In this document: piece by piece, positions 24,145 to 33,607 of the stretch
How positions within the stretch are numbered: the stretch's first letter is position 1
How the letters are laid out: every line of letters begins with the position of its first letter
From: Alphaproteobacteria bacterium
Lineage (GTDB): Bacteria; Pseudomonadota; Alphaproteobacteria; Micropepsales; Micropepsaceae
NCBI GenBank assembly: GCA_021324545.1
Contig: JAJPIX010000041.1
Coordinates: forward strand, 1-36,500
Length of the DNA stretch: 36,500 nt
Direction of reading: 5' to 3'
The notes under the pieces: model-generated
Seen by the model: only the letters and a program-made list of their open reading frames with translations
Told to the model about the DNA's origin: nothing
Database searches by the model: none
Program-made: the position numbers and the translations under genes

Positions 24145-25677
24145 ATGAAGATTCAGCCTGCCGAAATTTCCGCAATCCTCAAGCGCGAGATCCAGAATTT
24201 CGGCGCCGAAGCGGAGGTTTCCGAAGTCGGCCAGGTGCTTTCCGTGGGCGACGGCATCGCGCGCGTTTACGGCCTCGACAACGTGCAGGCCGGCGAGATG
24301 GTGGAGTTTCCCGGCGCCATCAAGGGCATGGCGCTGAACCTGGAATCCGACAACGTGGGCGTGGTGATCTTCGGCTCCGACAGCCACATCAAGGAAGGCG
24401 ACATCGTCAAGCGCACCGGCTCCATCGTGGACGTGCCGGTGGGCAAAGGACTGCTCGGCCGCGTGGTGGATCCGCTGGGTCAGCCGATCGACGGCAAGGG
24501 CGAGATCAGGAATGTGGCGGAGCGCCGCCGCGTGGACGTGAAAGCGCCCGGCATCATTCCGCGCAAGAGCGTGAACGAGCCGATGCAGACGGGCCTGAAG
24601 GCGATTGACTCGCTCATCCCTATCGGGCGCGGCCAGCGCGAGCTCATCATCGGCGACCGCCAGACCGGCAAGACGGCCATCGCCATCGACACGATCATCA
24701 ACCAGAAGGGCATCAACGCCAGCGGCGACGAAAAGCAGAAGCTTTATTGCATCTATGTCGCCATCGGCCAGAAGCGCTCCACCGTCGCGCAGATTGTCAA
24801 GACGCTCGAAGACGCGGGCGCTATGGAATACACGACGGTGGTCGCCGCCACCGCGTCCGATCCGGCGCCGCTGCAATATCTTGCGCCGTTTGCCGGCTGC
24901 ACAATGGGCGAATGGTTCCGCGACAACGGCATGCACGCGCTGATCATCTACGATGATCTCTCCAAGCAGGCGGTGGCCTATCGCCAGATGTCGCTGCTGC
25001 TGCGCCGCCCGCCGGGGCGCGAGGCCTATCCGGGCGACGTGTTTTATCTGCACTCACGCCTTCTGGAGCGCGCCGCAAAGCTGAACGACGCCAACAAGGG
25101 CGGCTCGTTGACGGCGTTGCCGGTGGTTGAGACGCAGGCCAACGACGTGTCGGCCTACATTCCGACCAACGTGATCTCGATCACCGACGGACAGATCTTC
25201 CTGGAAACCGACCTGTTCTATCAGGGCATCCGGCCGGCGGTGAACGTGGGCATTTCGGTGTCGCGCGTGGGTTCGTCGGCGCAGATCAAGGCGATGAAAC
25301 AGGTGGCTGGTTCCATCAAGCTGGAGCTCGCACAGTACCGCGAAATGGCCGCATTCGCGCAATTCGGCTCCGATCTGGACGCGGCGACGCAGCGGCTGCT
25401 CAACCGCGGCGCGCGCCTGACCGAGCTCCTCAAGCAGCCGCAATTCTCGCCCATGCCGGTGGAAGAACAGGTGGTGGCGATTTTTGCCGGCGTGCGCGGA
25501 TATCTCGATCCCCTGGCGGTGAGCGACGTGCGCCGGTTCGAGAGCGGCCTTCTCGGCGCGATGCGCAGCAAGCACAAGGACGTGCTCGACGGAATCCGCA
25601 CGCAGAAACAGCTTACGCCGGAACTCGAGGGCAAGCTGAAGGCTGCAATCGACGAATTCGCGAAGAGCTTTGCCTGA
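24145..25677 (+). CDS. atpA: F1Fo ATP synthase alpha subunit
   Basis: A 510-residue non-catalytic nucleotide-binding subunit of F1, of standard length. The Walker A motif is [10 protein letters not shown] and the family segment [20 protein letters not shown] is intact, as are [17 protein letters not shown] and the arginine finger in that strand. GAGAGGA lies before the ATG, which follows the atpH stop by one base; the stop overlaps the atpG start as TGATG. Three copies alternate with beta in the F1 head. Confidence 0.99.
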   Translation: MKIQPAEISAILKREIQNFGAEAEVSEVGQVLSVGDGIARVYGLDNVQAGEMVEFPGAIKGMALNLESDNVGVVIFGSDSHIKEGDIVKRTGSIVDVPVGKGLLGRVVDPLGQPIDGKGEIRNVAERRRVDVKAPGIIPRKSVNEPMQTGLKAIDSLIPIGRGQRELIIGDRQTGKTAIAIDTIINQKGINASGDEKQKLYCIYVAIGQKRSTVAQIVKTLEDAGAMEYTTVVAATASDPAPLQYLAPFAGCTMGEWFRDNGMHALIIYDDLSKQAVAYRQMSLLLRRPPGREAYPGDVFYLHSRLLERAAKLNDANKGGSLTALPVVETQANDVSAYIPTNVISITDGQIFLETDLFYQGIRPAVNVGISVSRVGSSAQIKAMKQVAGSIKLELAQYREMAAFAQFGSDLDAATQRLLNRGARLTELLKQPQFSPMPVEEQVVAIFAGVRGYLDPLAVSDVRRFESGLLGAMRSKHKDVLDGIRTQKQLTPELEGKLKAAIDEFAKSFA

Positions 25678-26549
25678 TGCCCAGCCTCAAGTCCTTCCGC
25701 AACCGCATCGCGAGCGTCAAGGCGATCCGCAAGATCACCAAGGCGCAGCAGATGGTGGCGGCCTCGAAGCTCAGGCGCGCGCAGGAAGCCGCCGAGGCCG
25801 CGCGGCCTTATGCGGAAAAAATGCGCGCGGTGATCGGAAGCCTGGCCAATGGCGCCAAAGGCAACCTCAACGCGCCTCGTCTGCTCGCCGGCACCGGCAA
25901 GGACAATGTGCATCTTCTGATCGTCGCCACCGCCGACCGCGGGCTGTGCGGCGCGTTCAACACCAACATTGTGCGGCTCGCCAGACAGCGCATCGCGGAG
26001 CTTCAGCGCGACGGCAAGCAGGTGAAGCTTTTCTGCGTCGGCCGCAAGGGCCGCGACCAGTTGCGCCGGCAATACGGCAACCTGATCGTGGATCATGCGG
26101 AATTCACCGGCGTCAAGCAGCTTGGCTTCGCCAACGCCCTTCCCATCGGTCAGCGCGTGCTTGCCATGTTCGAGGCCGGCGACTTCGACGTGGCGACCAT
26201 CATCTATTCGCGATTCAAGTCGGTCATCAGCCAGGTGCCGACAGCCCAGCAGTTGATCCCCGCACCGATCGAGGAGAGCGCCGGCGCCGGCGCCTCGGCC
26301 TACAATTACGAGCCGGATGAGGGCGAAATCCTTTCCGCGCTCCTGCCGCGAAACGTGAGCGTGCAGATTTTCCGCGTGCTGCTTGAAAACGCGGCCGGCG
26401 AAATGGGCGCCAAGATGACCGCCATGGACGGCGCCACCCGAAATGCGGGCGACGTGATCGACAAGCTGACGCTGCAATACAACCGCACGCGCCAGGCCAT
26501 GATTACCAAGGAACTGATCGAAATCATTTCGGGCGCGGAAGCGCTCTGA
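25677..26549 (+). CDS. atpG: F1Fo ATP synthase gamma subunit
   Basis: A 290-residue central-shaft subunit. The N-terminal coiled-coil helix [20 protein letters not shown] is followed by [14 protein letters not shown], and the C-terminal helix contains [20 protein letters not shown] and [20 protein letters not shown], both highly conserved. The ATG overlaps the atpA stop. The following gene, atpD, starts after a 76-base spacer that holds a perfect palindrome. No regulatory insertions are evident. Confidence 0.98.
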   Translation: MPSLKSFRNRIASVKAIRKITKAQQMVAASKLRRAQEAAEAARPYAEKMRAVIGSLANGAKGNLNAPRLLAGTGKDNVHLLIVATADRGLCGAFNTNIVRLARQRIAELQRDGKQVKLFCVGRKGRDQLRRQYGNLIVDHAEFTGVKQLGFANALPIGQRVLAMFEAGDFDVATIIYSRFKSVISQVPTAQQLIPAPIEESAGAGASAYNYEPDEGEILSALLPRNVSVQIFRVLLENAAGEMGAKMTAMDGATRNAGDVIDKLTLQYNRTRQAMITKELIEIISGAEAL

Positions 26550-26598
26550 CGGACACGAAGGGAGAACGGTTCAACGAAGCGTCACCACTCATCCCTAG

Positions 26599-28263
<1,665 letters not shown>

Positions 28264-28271
28264 CGAACAAC

Positions 28272-28330
28272 GTCCTCATGGTGAGCTTGTCGAACCATGA
28301 GGACTCACCCTTCGACAACCTCGGGGTGAG
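28272..28330. repeat. Palindromic REP-like element between atpD and atpC
   Basis: The 78-base atpD-atpC spacer holds a perfect 11-bp stem, GTCCTCATGGT (28272-28282) with ACCATGAGGAC (28294-28304), and a second stem CTCACCC (28304-28310) with GGGTGAG (28324-28330). The two loops, GAGCTTGTCGAA and TTCGACAACCTC, are complementary at all but one position, so an alternative long hairpin is possible. The TTCGACAA/GGGTGAGG wording matches a dispersed repeat I recall from many alphaproteobacterial genomes. Its tail GTGAGGAG also provides the atpC ribosome site. Confidence 0.75.
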
Positions 28331-28341
28331 GAGCTTTATTG

Positions 28342-28740
28342 ATGGCTGACAAAATCCATTTCGATCTCGTTTCGCCGGAGCGGCTGCTCATTTCGGAAGA
28401 TGCCGAAATGGTCACCGTCCCGGGCGCGGACGGCTATTTCGGCGCCATGGCGGGGCATGAGCCGCTGATCTCGACGCTCCGCCCCGGCATGATCGATGTG
28501 AAGAACGGCGAAGACGGGGACGAGCGCTATTTCATCCGTGGCGGCTTCGCCGAAGTGAACGCCACGAACATCACCGTGCTCGCCGAGGAGGCCATCCCGA
28601 TGGCGGAGTTCGATATCGCCGTTCTCGATCAGCGCATCAAGGACCTTGAGGAAGATCTGGTCGCCGCCAAGGACGATGCCGAGCGCGCCCGCATCAACGA
28701 CAACCTGAACGACATGCGGCTTGTCCGCGCGGCGTTCTGA
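28342..28740 (+). CDS. atpC: F1Fo ATP synthase epsilon subunit
   Basis: A 132-residue subunit that couples F1 to the c-ring and can inhibit ATP hydrolysis. The beta-sandwich opens IHFDLVSPERLLISEDAEMV and contains VPGADGYFGAMAGHEPLIS, strongly conserved; the C-terminal helical hairpin DQRIKDLEEDLVAAKDDAER is full length. The ATG at 28342 lies eight bases after GAGGAG, which is the tail of the palindromic element in the spacer, so that repeat could tune how much epsilon is made. It ends the operon, seven bases from a convergent gene. Confidence 0.96.
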   Translation: MADKIHFDLVSPERLLISEDAEMVTVPGADGYFGAMAGHEPLISTLRPGMIDVKNGEDGDERYFIRGGFAEVNATNITVLAEEAIPMAEFDIAVLDQRIKDLEEDLVAAKDDAERARINDNLNDMRLVRAAF

Positions 28741-28747
28741 TTCCGGC

Positions 28748-29062
28748 TCAGCGCACGCAGCTGATCGAACCGATGCTGTTGGCGCCGTATTGCACAAAGC
28801 CCATCGGGGAAGGCACGTGCGCGACCAGAATGGGCAAATAGATGTAGCAGACGATCCCGGTCTGCGGGTCGCGCCACCGCTGGATCACGGTGTCCTGAAG
28901 GGGCCCGGCAAACTGCGCCTGCAGCTGCATGCGCGAAAGCGGGACGCCGGGTTTCGGCGGCGGCTTGGCCGGCGGCGGAACGGCACCCGCCGCCCCGCAC
29001 AAAAACACGGCAACCGCAAAAAAACCGATCTTCGCAGCGCCTGAAATTTTTCGTCCAGGCAT
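28748..29062 (-). CDS. Small secreted protein of unknown function
   Basis: A 104-residue exported protein I cannot name. A signal peptide is likely (KIGFFAVAVFLCGAAGA, cleavage near residue 27), followed by a proline-rich stretch (VPPPAKPPPKPGVP). The folded part contains TVIQRWRDPQTGIVCYIYLP and GFVQYGANSIGSISCVR, with two cysteines that could form a disulfide in the periplasm or at the surface. Its ATG lies two bases after the stop of the autotransporter gene, with no strong ribosome site of its own, so translation is probably coupled. That suggests a partner or accessory of the adhesin, though this is inference. Confidence 0.75.
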   Translation of the reverse strand: MPGRKISGAAKIGFFAVAVFLCGAAGAVPPPAKPPPKPGVPLSRMQLQAQFAGPLQDTVIQRWRDPQTGIVCYIYLPILVAHVPSPMGFVQYGANSIGSISCVR

Positions 29063-29064
29063 CC

Positions 29065-30507
29065 CTAGAATTCCACCGAAAACCCGACACGGCCCAGATT
29101 CTCGTTCGCCGCATGCGCAAACCCGCCGTCAACACTCAGCGGAACCTCGGTGTCGAGCCGGTGGGAAAACGAAAGCCCCACGCCCGCGTAGTTTTCAAAC
29201 ATGCTGCCCTGAACAGAAACCCGGGTCTTGCCAATGGCCGAGGGCATGCCCGGATCGTCCAGCGCCGCGACCGCGGCGATGCCGCTGAATGCGCTGCGCT
29301 GAAGATTGCTTGTGCCTGGCTTAAGGCTGGCAAGCTGCTGGTCGGTATAATCGTTCGCCTGGCTCAGCGTCTGTGCCGCGCTCCTGTCCGTGTAGTCTTT
29401 CGCCGAATTGAGCGTCGCCGTCAGCCCGTTGTTGTACTGCACCAGGTTGACGGCATCATTCGGTCCGGTTCCAGGTGCAATGTTGGTGATGCGCCGCAAA
29501 TTGCCGGGCGATCCCACCGAGAACGTATTGGCCCCGTTGGCGACGGAACCCGCGCCGATCGCCACCGAATTTGATCCCTTGGCCGAAGCGCCGCTGCCCA
29601 GCGCCAGGGCGCTCGCGCCGGTCGCGCTTGCGCCATATCCGATCGCCGTGCTCCTGCTTCCGGGCGCCGATGCGAAATCGCCGAAGGCCGCGCCGCCATT
29701 CGAAGCCGAGGAACTGTGGCCGACCGCGACAGAACCTGTGGCGCTTGCACCATCGCCGATCGCGATGGCGTCTTCACCGCTCGAAGATGCGCTGTACCCA
29801 AGGGCGATCCCGCCGGTTTTTGTCGCGATGGCCTTCCCGCCGATGGCGATCGCATGATCGGCCGCAGCATTCGCCGAAACGCCCGACGCAATGCTGTAGC
29901 TGCCGCTTGCGATGCTCGATGTGCCGTAAGCCAGGCTGTAATCGCCGGAAGCGTTGCTGCCCTCACCGAAGGCCGAAGCGCTTTTCGCGTTCGCAAGCGC
30001 ATTTGCGCCGACGGCCGTCGCGTTGGTCTGGCCCTGCGCCCCGGTGCCGGCTTGCGAGCTGTCCCCGATTGCGGTGGTTCCGGCGTTGAAAAATGCCGTT
30101 CCGGCGTACATGTCGCCGTAACCATAACGGCTTGGCCCCGGGCCGGGGCTGTCGCTTGTGGGATCACCGCCCGCCCAGGCGTTGTTGCCGATGGCCACGC
30201 TTTGCGAACCATACGCATAGGCATGATCGCCATAGGACGGAAGCTGCCCGTTGGTTATCGTGCCAAACGGCGATTGCACGCGCCACGGCAGGTAGTTTGC
30301 GATGGCGCAGGCATCTGTTCCCGGAAGGTAGAAGAATCCTATGCCGTAAAGAGAACAGACCTTCACATACTGTGCCGCGGATGCCGGGCCTGGTGCGAAC
30401 ATCGCCCCTAGCGCCAACGTACAGGTTCCGGTGCGCAGCAGCGCCCCCAGTACAGACCCCAAGTCGCGCGACCCTGCCGCGCGCCCCCTCTTGCCACGCA
30501 TGTTCAC
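29065..30507 (-). CDS. Trimeric autotransporter adhesin (YadA-like) with porin-like N-terminal motif
   Basis: A 480-residue outer-membrane adhesin. A long signal peptide (to about residue 44, GPASA) is followed by AQYVKVCSLYGIGFFYLPGT and DAC (C51, C67), which resembles the N-terminus of alphaproteobacterial porins. Residues about 95-330 are YadA head repeats of the SxAIGxxAxAxGxxS kind (for example ALALGSGASAKGSNSVAIGA). The canonical neck is FSVGSPGNLRRITNIAPGTG, then a short coiled-coil stalk with two DYTD-containing heptad stretches (360-395). The C-terminal 80 residues form the membrane anchor, ending GRVGFSVEF with the terminal Phe needed for BAM insertion. Diverges from a ferritin-like gene; a small secreted protein follows. 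Confidence 0.93.
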   Translation of the reverse strand: MNMRGKRGRAAGSRDLGSVLGALLRTGTCTLALGAMFAPGPASAAQYVKVCSLYGIGFFYLPGTDACAIANYLPWRVQSPFGTITNGQLPSYGDHAYAYGSQSVAIGNNAWAGGDPTSDSPGPGPSRYGYGDMYAGTAFFNAGTTAIGDSSQAGTGAQGQTNATAVGANALANAKSASAFGEGSNASGDYSLAYGTSSIASGSYSIASGVSANAAADHAIAIGGKAIATKTGGIALGYSASSSGEDAIAIGDGASATGSVAVGHSSSASNGGAAFGDFASAPGSRSTAIGYGASATGASALALGSGASAKGSNSVAIGAGSVANGANTFSVGSPGNLRRITNIAPGTGPNDAVNLVQYNNGLTATLNSAKDYTDRSAAQTLSQANDYTDQQLASLKPGTSNLQRSAFSGIAAVAALDDPGMPSAIGKTRVSVQGSMFENYAGVGLSFSHRLDTEVPLSVDGGFAHAANENLGRVGFSVEF

Positions 30508-30611
30508 GTCTCCCCTCTGCCGGCGGCGCGACCGGCGTCCTGTTTCAGCCCATCCTGCTCCCGTTGAGGTTCATCTTACAGTGATATTCCGCAGCATGAA
30601 AAAAGGCACAG

Positions 30612-30641
30612 TTTCGGCCCGGCAACCGGCTCTGCTATAAG
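30612..30641 (+). promoter_or_regulatory. Possible promoter for the ferritin-like gene
   Basis: TTTCGG (30612-30617) and TATAAG (30636-30641) are separated by 18 bases in the divergent spacer between the adhesin and ferritin-like genes. Transcription would start about 35 bases before the ATG at 30682. The -35 match is weak. Confidence 0.3.
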
Positions 30642-30681
30642 GCGTTTTCAGACGGCCCATCGGGACGTAGGGGTTTCAGGA

Positions 30682-31548
30682 ATGGCTGCAGTTGGCACGA
30701 TTTACAGCGGGGGCTGGACGCTCGACGATATTCCCTGGTCGAAATTCGACGCCTCGAAGGTCGATCCGGCGTTGCTGGCGGCGGCAAAGGCCGCTTCGCT
30801 TGTCGAGTACAATGCGCTCAATTACGTGGATTACCTCAAGCGCGTGTTCGCCGGCGCGCCGCAGCAGACCATCGACGATATGGTCCGGTGGGGGAACGAA
30901 GAACTCCAGCACGGGCTGGCGCTCGGCCGCTGGGCCGAAATGGCCGACCCCACCTTCAGGTTCGACGACGCATTCAGGCGATTCCACCAAGGCTATCGCC
31001 CTTCGCATTTTGACGGCGAAGGCGGCTCGGTGCGCGGCAGCCGGCGCGGCGAGATGATCGCGCGCTGCGTGGTCGAAAGCGGCACGTCATCCTACTACAG
31101 CGCGATTCGCGAAGCCTCGGCCGAGCCCGTGCTGAAGGAGATCGCCGGCCGTATCGCCGCCGATGAATTCAGGCATTACAAGCTGTTCTACGAGACTCTT
31201 CATGCACAGGATGAGCCGGAACTTCCGTTCTGGAAGCGTCTTATCGTGGCGGCGGGCCGGGTGAACGAATCGGACGACGACGAGCTGGCCTTTGCCTACT
31301 ACTGCGCGAATGTGCCGCCCGATCAGGCAGCGGCGGTGCCATACGAGCGGGCGAAATTCGCCAGGCTTTATCACGAGAAGGCGATGGTGCTTTACCGGCG
31401 TCACCACATCAGAAAGCTGGTACAGATGGTGGCCAAGGCGGTTGGCGCCAACCCGCAGGGTCGCATGACACGCTGGGCGTCGAGCCTGCTGTGGCATGTG
31501 CTCAGGTTGCGGGCCGGAACGGTTGTCGCGACGGCGCAAACCGCCTGA
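30682..31548 (+). CDS. Ferritin-like (diiron) domain protein
   Basis: A 288-residue mostly helical protein with a ferritin-like four-helix bundle. Candidate diiron ligands follow the family pattern: E42 (VEYNALNYV), E74-x2-H77 (NEELQH), E132 (VESGTSSYY) and E162-x2-H165 (DEFRHYKLF). This arrangement suits a diiron oxidase, desaturase-like enzyme or iron-binding protein in the cytosol. The C-terminal part is basic (YRRHHIRKLVQMVAKAV), with no signal peptide or membrane helix. It diverges from the adhesin gene and abuts sdhB tail to tail within a TGATCA palindrome. The reaction cannot be inferred. Confidence 0.85.
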   Translation: MAAVGTIYSGGWTLDDIPWSKFDASKVDPALLAAAKAASLVEYNALNYVDYLKRVFAGAPQQTIDDMVRWGNEELQHGLALGRWAEMADPTFRFDDAFRRFHQGYRPSHFDGEGGSVRGSRRGEMIARCVVESGTSSYYSAIREASAEPVLKEIAGRIAADEFRHYKLFYETLHAQDEPELPFWKRLIVAAGRVNESDDDELAFAYYCANVPPDQAAAVPYERAKFARLYHEKAMVLYRRHHIRKLVQMVAKAVGANPQGRMTRWASSLLWHVLRLRAGTVVATAQTA

Positions 31549-32343
31549 TCAGACGTTCCGCTTGACCATCATCTGTTTGATCTCGGCGATCGCCTTCGCG
31601 GGGTTCAGCCCCTTCGGGCAATCATGGGCGCAGTTCATGATGGTGTGGCAACGGTAGAGGCGGAACGGGTCCTCAAGCTTGTCGAGCCTTTCGCCTTTCA
31701 TCTCGTCGCGCGAATCGGAAAGCCAGCGATAGGCCTGCAACAAAGCCGAAGGGCCGAGATAACGATCGGCGTTCCACCAGTAGCTCGGGCAGGCCGAAGA
31801 GCAGCAGGCGCAAAGGATGCATTCATAGAGGCCGTTGAGCCTGTCGCGATCTTCCGGCGACTGGGCCCATTCCTTTTCCGGCGCGGGCGTCTTGGTCTGC
31901 AGGAACGGCTCGATAAAGGAATATTGCGCATAGAAATTGGTGAGATCGGGCACAAGATCCTTGATCACCGGCATGTGCGGCAGGGGATAGACGCTCACCG
32001 AGCCTGAAATGTCCGATATCGCCTTCGTGCAGGCCAGCGTGTTGTTGCCGGCGATGTTCATGGCGCAGGAGCCGCACACGCCTTCGCGACAGGACCGGCG
32101 GAAGGTGAGCGTGGGGTCGATCTCGTTCTTGATCTTGATAAGCGCATCCAGAACCATCGGGCCGCAGGTTTCCAGGTCAACGTTGTAAACATCGACTCGC
32201 GGGTTCTCCTCCGACACCGGATCGAAGCGGTAGATGCGGAAATCCTTGGTCCGCGGCTTTTTGCGGCCGTTGGCGATGCGCGGCTTGGGCCAAACCTTGC
32301 CCTTTTTGATCTTGCTGTTTTTCGGAAGCGTGAATTGGACCAT
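31549..32343 (-). CDS. sdhB: Succinate dehydrogenase iron-sulfur subunit
   Basis: A 264-residue subunit that passes electrons from SdhA flavin to ubiquinone through three clusters. Cysteine sets are complete: C85, C90, C93 and C105 for [2Fe-2S]; C175, C178, C181 and C185 with C232, C238 and C242 for [4Fe-4S] and [3Fe-4S]. W190 of PSYWW is the expected quinone-site Trp region. The ATG at 32343 has GGAGAG upstream and gives the normal N-terminus; a longer frame upstream is not credible. The neighbours are a ferritin-like gene and a divergent DUF2189 gene, so sdhCDA are not adjacent here. Confidence 0.97.
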   Translation of the reverse strand: MVQFTLPKNSKIKKGKVWPKPRIANGRKKPRTKDFRIYRFDPVSEENPRVDVYNVDLETCGPMVLDALIKIKNEIDPTLTFRRSCREGVCGSCAMNIAGNNTLACTKAISDISGSVSVYPLPHMPVIKDLVPDLTNFYAQYSFIEPFLQTKTPAPEKEWAQSPEDRDRLNGLYECILCACCSSACPSYWWNADRYLGPSALLQAYRWLSDSRDEMKGERLDKLEDPFRLYRCHTIMNCAHDCPKGLNPAKAIAEIKQMMVKRNV

Positions 32344-32739
32344 GAATCTCTCCAACGCGGCCTGAACCGTGCTTAGCAAGGGCGTGAGAGGCTGGCAACG
32401 CTGGGCGATGCCGCTTCCCCTGCCATGCGGCCTTCGGCCCAAATGTTTTTCAGCGGCCCGATGTCCCGGTCGCCGGTCGCCATGCGGGAGCACATGGCCG
32501 CGCTATGCAGAACGTCCCGATGGCCGTGGCGCGTGCGCAAGGTCGCAAACTCAAGGAAGCGCACCGCCGCGTTGCTGGCAACGGTTTCGCTAGCCGGTTT
32601 TTTTGGCCCTCTGTTGGCGTATAATGCCTCCAGGCTGGAGGTTCGCGGATGTGTCCGTGACCGGCGGCCTTCGATTTTTCGCCGCCAGCCATTGGCCCTA
32701 TGCGAGCCTCGAACGTTACATCGTTCAGGAGGAACGGGC
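32344..32739. other. 396-base spacer between sdhB and the DUF2189 gene
   Basis: This is the longest stretch without an assigned gene. Both strands stay open for long runs, but the predicted peptides lack family features and clear ribosome sites. The right end holds a TATAAT box, a palindrome and a strong AGGAGG for the DUF2189 gene. The left two thirds should include the sdhB promoter; I see no convincing element there, nor an RNA gene. Confidence 0.5.
32620..32641 (+). promoter_or_regulatory. TATAAT box with adjacent 15-bp palindrome
   Basis: A consensus TATAAT (32620-32625) is followed at once by CCTCCAG-G-CTGGAGG (32627-32641), a perfect inverted repeat lying where transcription would start. 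The -35 region is poor (GTTTTT at 32597-32602), which would fit an activated or repressor-controlled promoter. The leader to the DUF2189 ATG would be about 108 bases. Confidence 0.45.
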
Positions 32740-33603
32740 ATGGATACCATCAAGAATCCCGTCGAATATGCCGGGGCGCAGGTCGTTCAGGCGGCGCACG
32801 GCATCGCTTCTGCCTATCACTCGCTGCAACATATCCAGGAGACGATCCACTCTCCTGCCCCGGCGGTGCGCCGCATCGGCCTGCGGGACCTGCGCGATGC
32901 GCTGGAGAAAGGCTTCGACGATTTCGGCGCCTATCGCAGCGATGTCGTGTTTGTCGGCGCGATCTATGCAGCCGCCGGCCTGGTGCTGGCGCGGCTTGCC
33001 TTCGGGCTCGACATGCTGCCGCTGGTGTTTCCGCTCGCCTCCGGCTTTGCGCTGGTGGGCCCGCTCGCCGCGATCGGGCTTTATGAGATGAGCCGCCTGC
33101 GCGAGCTGGGCCAGGAGGTGAGCTGGCGCAATGCCGTTGACGTCATCCATGCGCCGTCCGCAGGCGCCATTGCGGTCCTGGGCATCGTGCTGATTACCAC
33201 GCTGCTCGTATGGCTGTTCGCGGCATGGGATATTTTTGCACATACGCTGGGCCCGGCGACGCCGGCCTCGATCGGCGCATTCCTTCATGATGTGTTTTTC
33301 ACGCCTGCCGGCTGGGCCATGATCGGCATCGGCGTCGGCATCGGATTCCTTTTCGCCCTGTTCGCGCTTGCCTTCGGCATCGTGTCGTTTCCGCTGCTGG
33401 TGGATCGCGACGTGGGGCTCGACACGGCGGTGAAGACGTCATTCCGCGCCACGCGGATGAATCCGCTGCTGGTTGCAGCCTGGGGCCTGATTGTCGCGGC
33501 GGGGCTGGTGCTCGGCTCGATCCCCTTCTTCGTCGGCCTCGTGGTGGTGCTGCCGGTGCTGGGCCACGCGACCTGGCATCTTTACCGCAGGCTGGTGGCC
33601 TGA
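32740..33603 (+). CDS. DUF2189 integral membrane protein
   Basis: A 287-residue multi-pass membrane protein matching DUF2189, a family with no established function. The start at 32740 has AGGAGG at ideal spacing; a longer open frame upstream is not used. A soluble N-terminal stretch with IGLRDLRDALEKGFDDFGAY leads to about six helices: roughly 75-95, 98-115, 145-170, 190-225, 245-265 and 265-280. The conserved FALVGPLAAIGLYEMSRLRE and SFPLLVDRDVGLDTAVKTS segments are present. The latter, between late helices, is the most conserved-looking cytosolic loop. It converges with creD at a four-base gap. Confidence 0.85.
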   Translation: MDTIKNPVEYAGAQVVQAAHGIASAYHSLQHIQETIHSPAPAVRRIGLRDLRDALEKGFDDFGAYRSDVVFVGAIYAAAGLVLARLAFGLDMLPLVFPLASGFALVGPLAAIGLYEMSRLRELGQEVSWRNAVDVIHAPSAGAIAVLGIVLITTLLVWLFAAWDIFAHTLGPATPASIGAFLHDVFFTPAGWAMIGIGVGIGFLFALFALAFGIVSFPLLVDRDVGLDTAVKTSFRATRMNPLLVAAWGLIVAAGLVLGSIPFFVGLVVVLPVLGHATWHLYRRLVA

Positions 33604-33607
33604 CGGC

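Noticed and set aside
29421-30233. Alternative coding frame inside the adhesin gene, or a DNA repeat array or CRISPR
   Set aside because: The periodicity comes from YadA head repeats at the protein level; there are no identical direct repeats with unique spacers, and the alternative frame has no protein-like features.
32425-32739. N-terminal extension of the DUF2189 protein
   Set aside because: The ATG at 32740 has an ideal AGGAGG and a normal family N-terminus; the extension is Arg/Ser-rich and contains the probable promoter.
32373-32753. A possible 126-residue minus-strand gene upstream of sdhB
   Set aside because: No ribosome site, no recognisable domain, and it overlaps the well-supported start and ribosome site of the DUF2189 gene.
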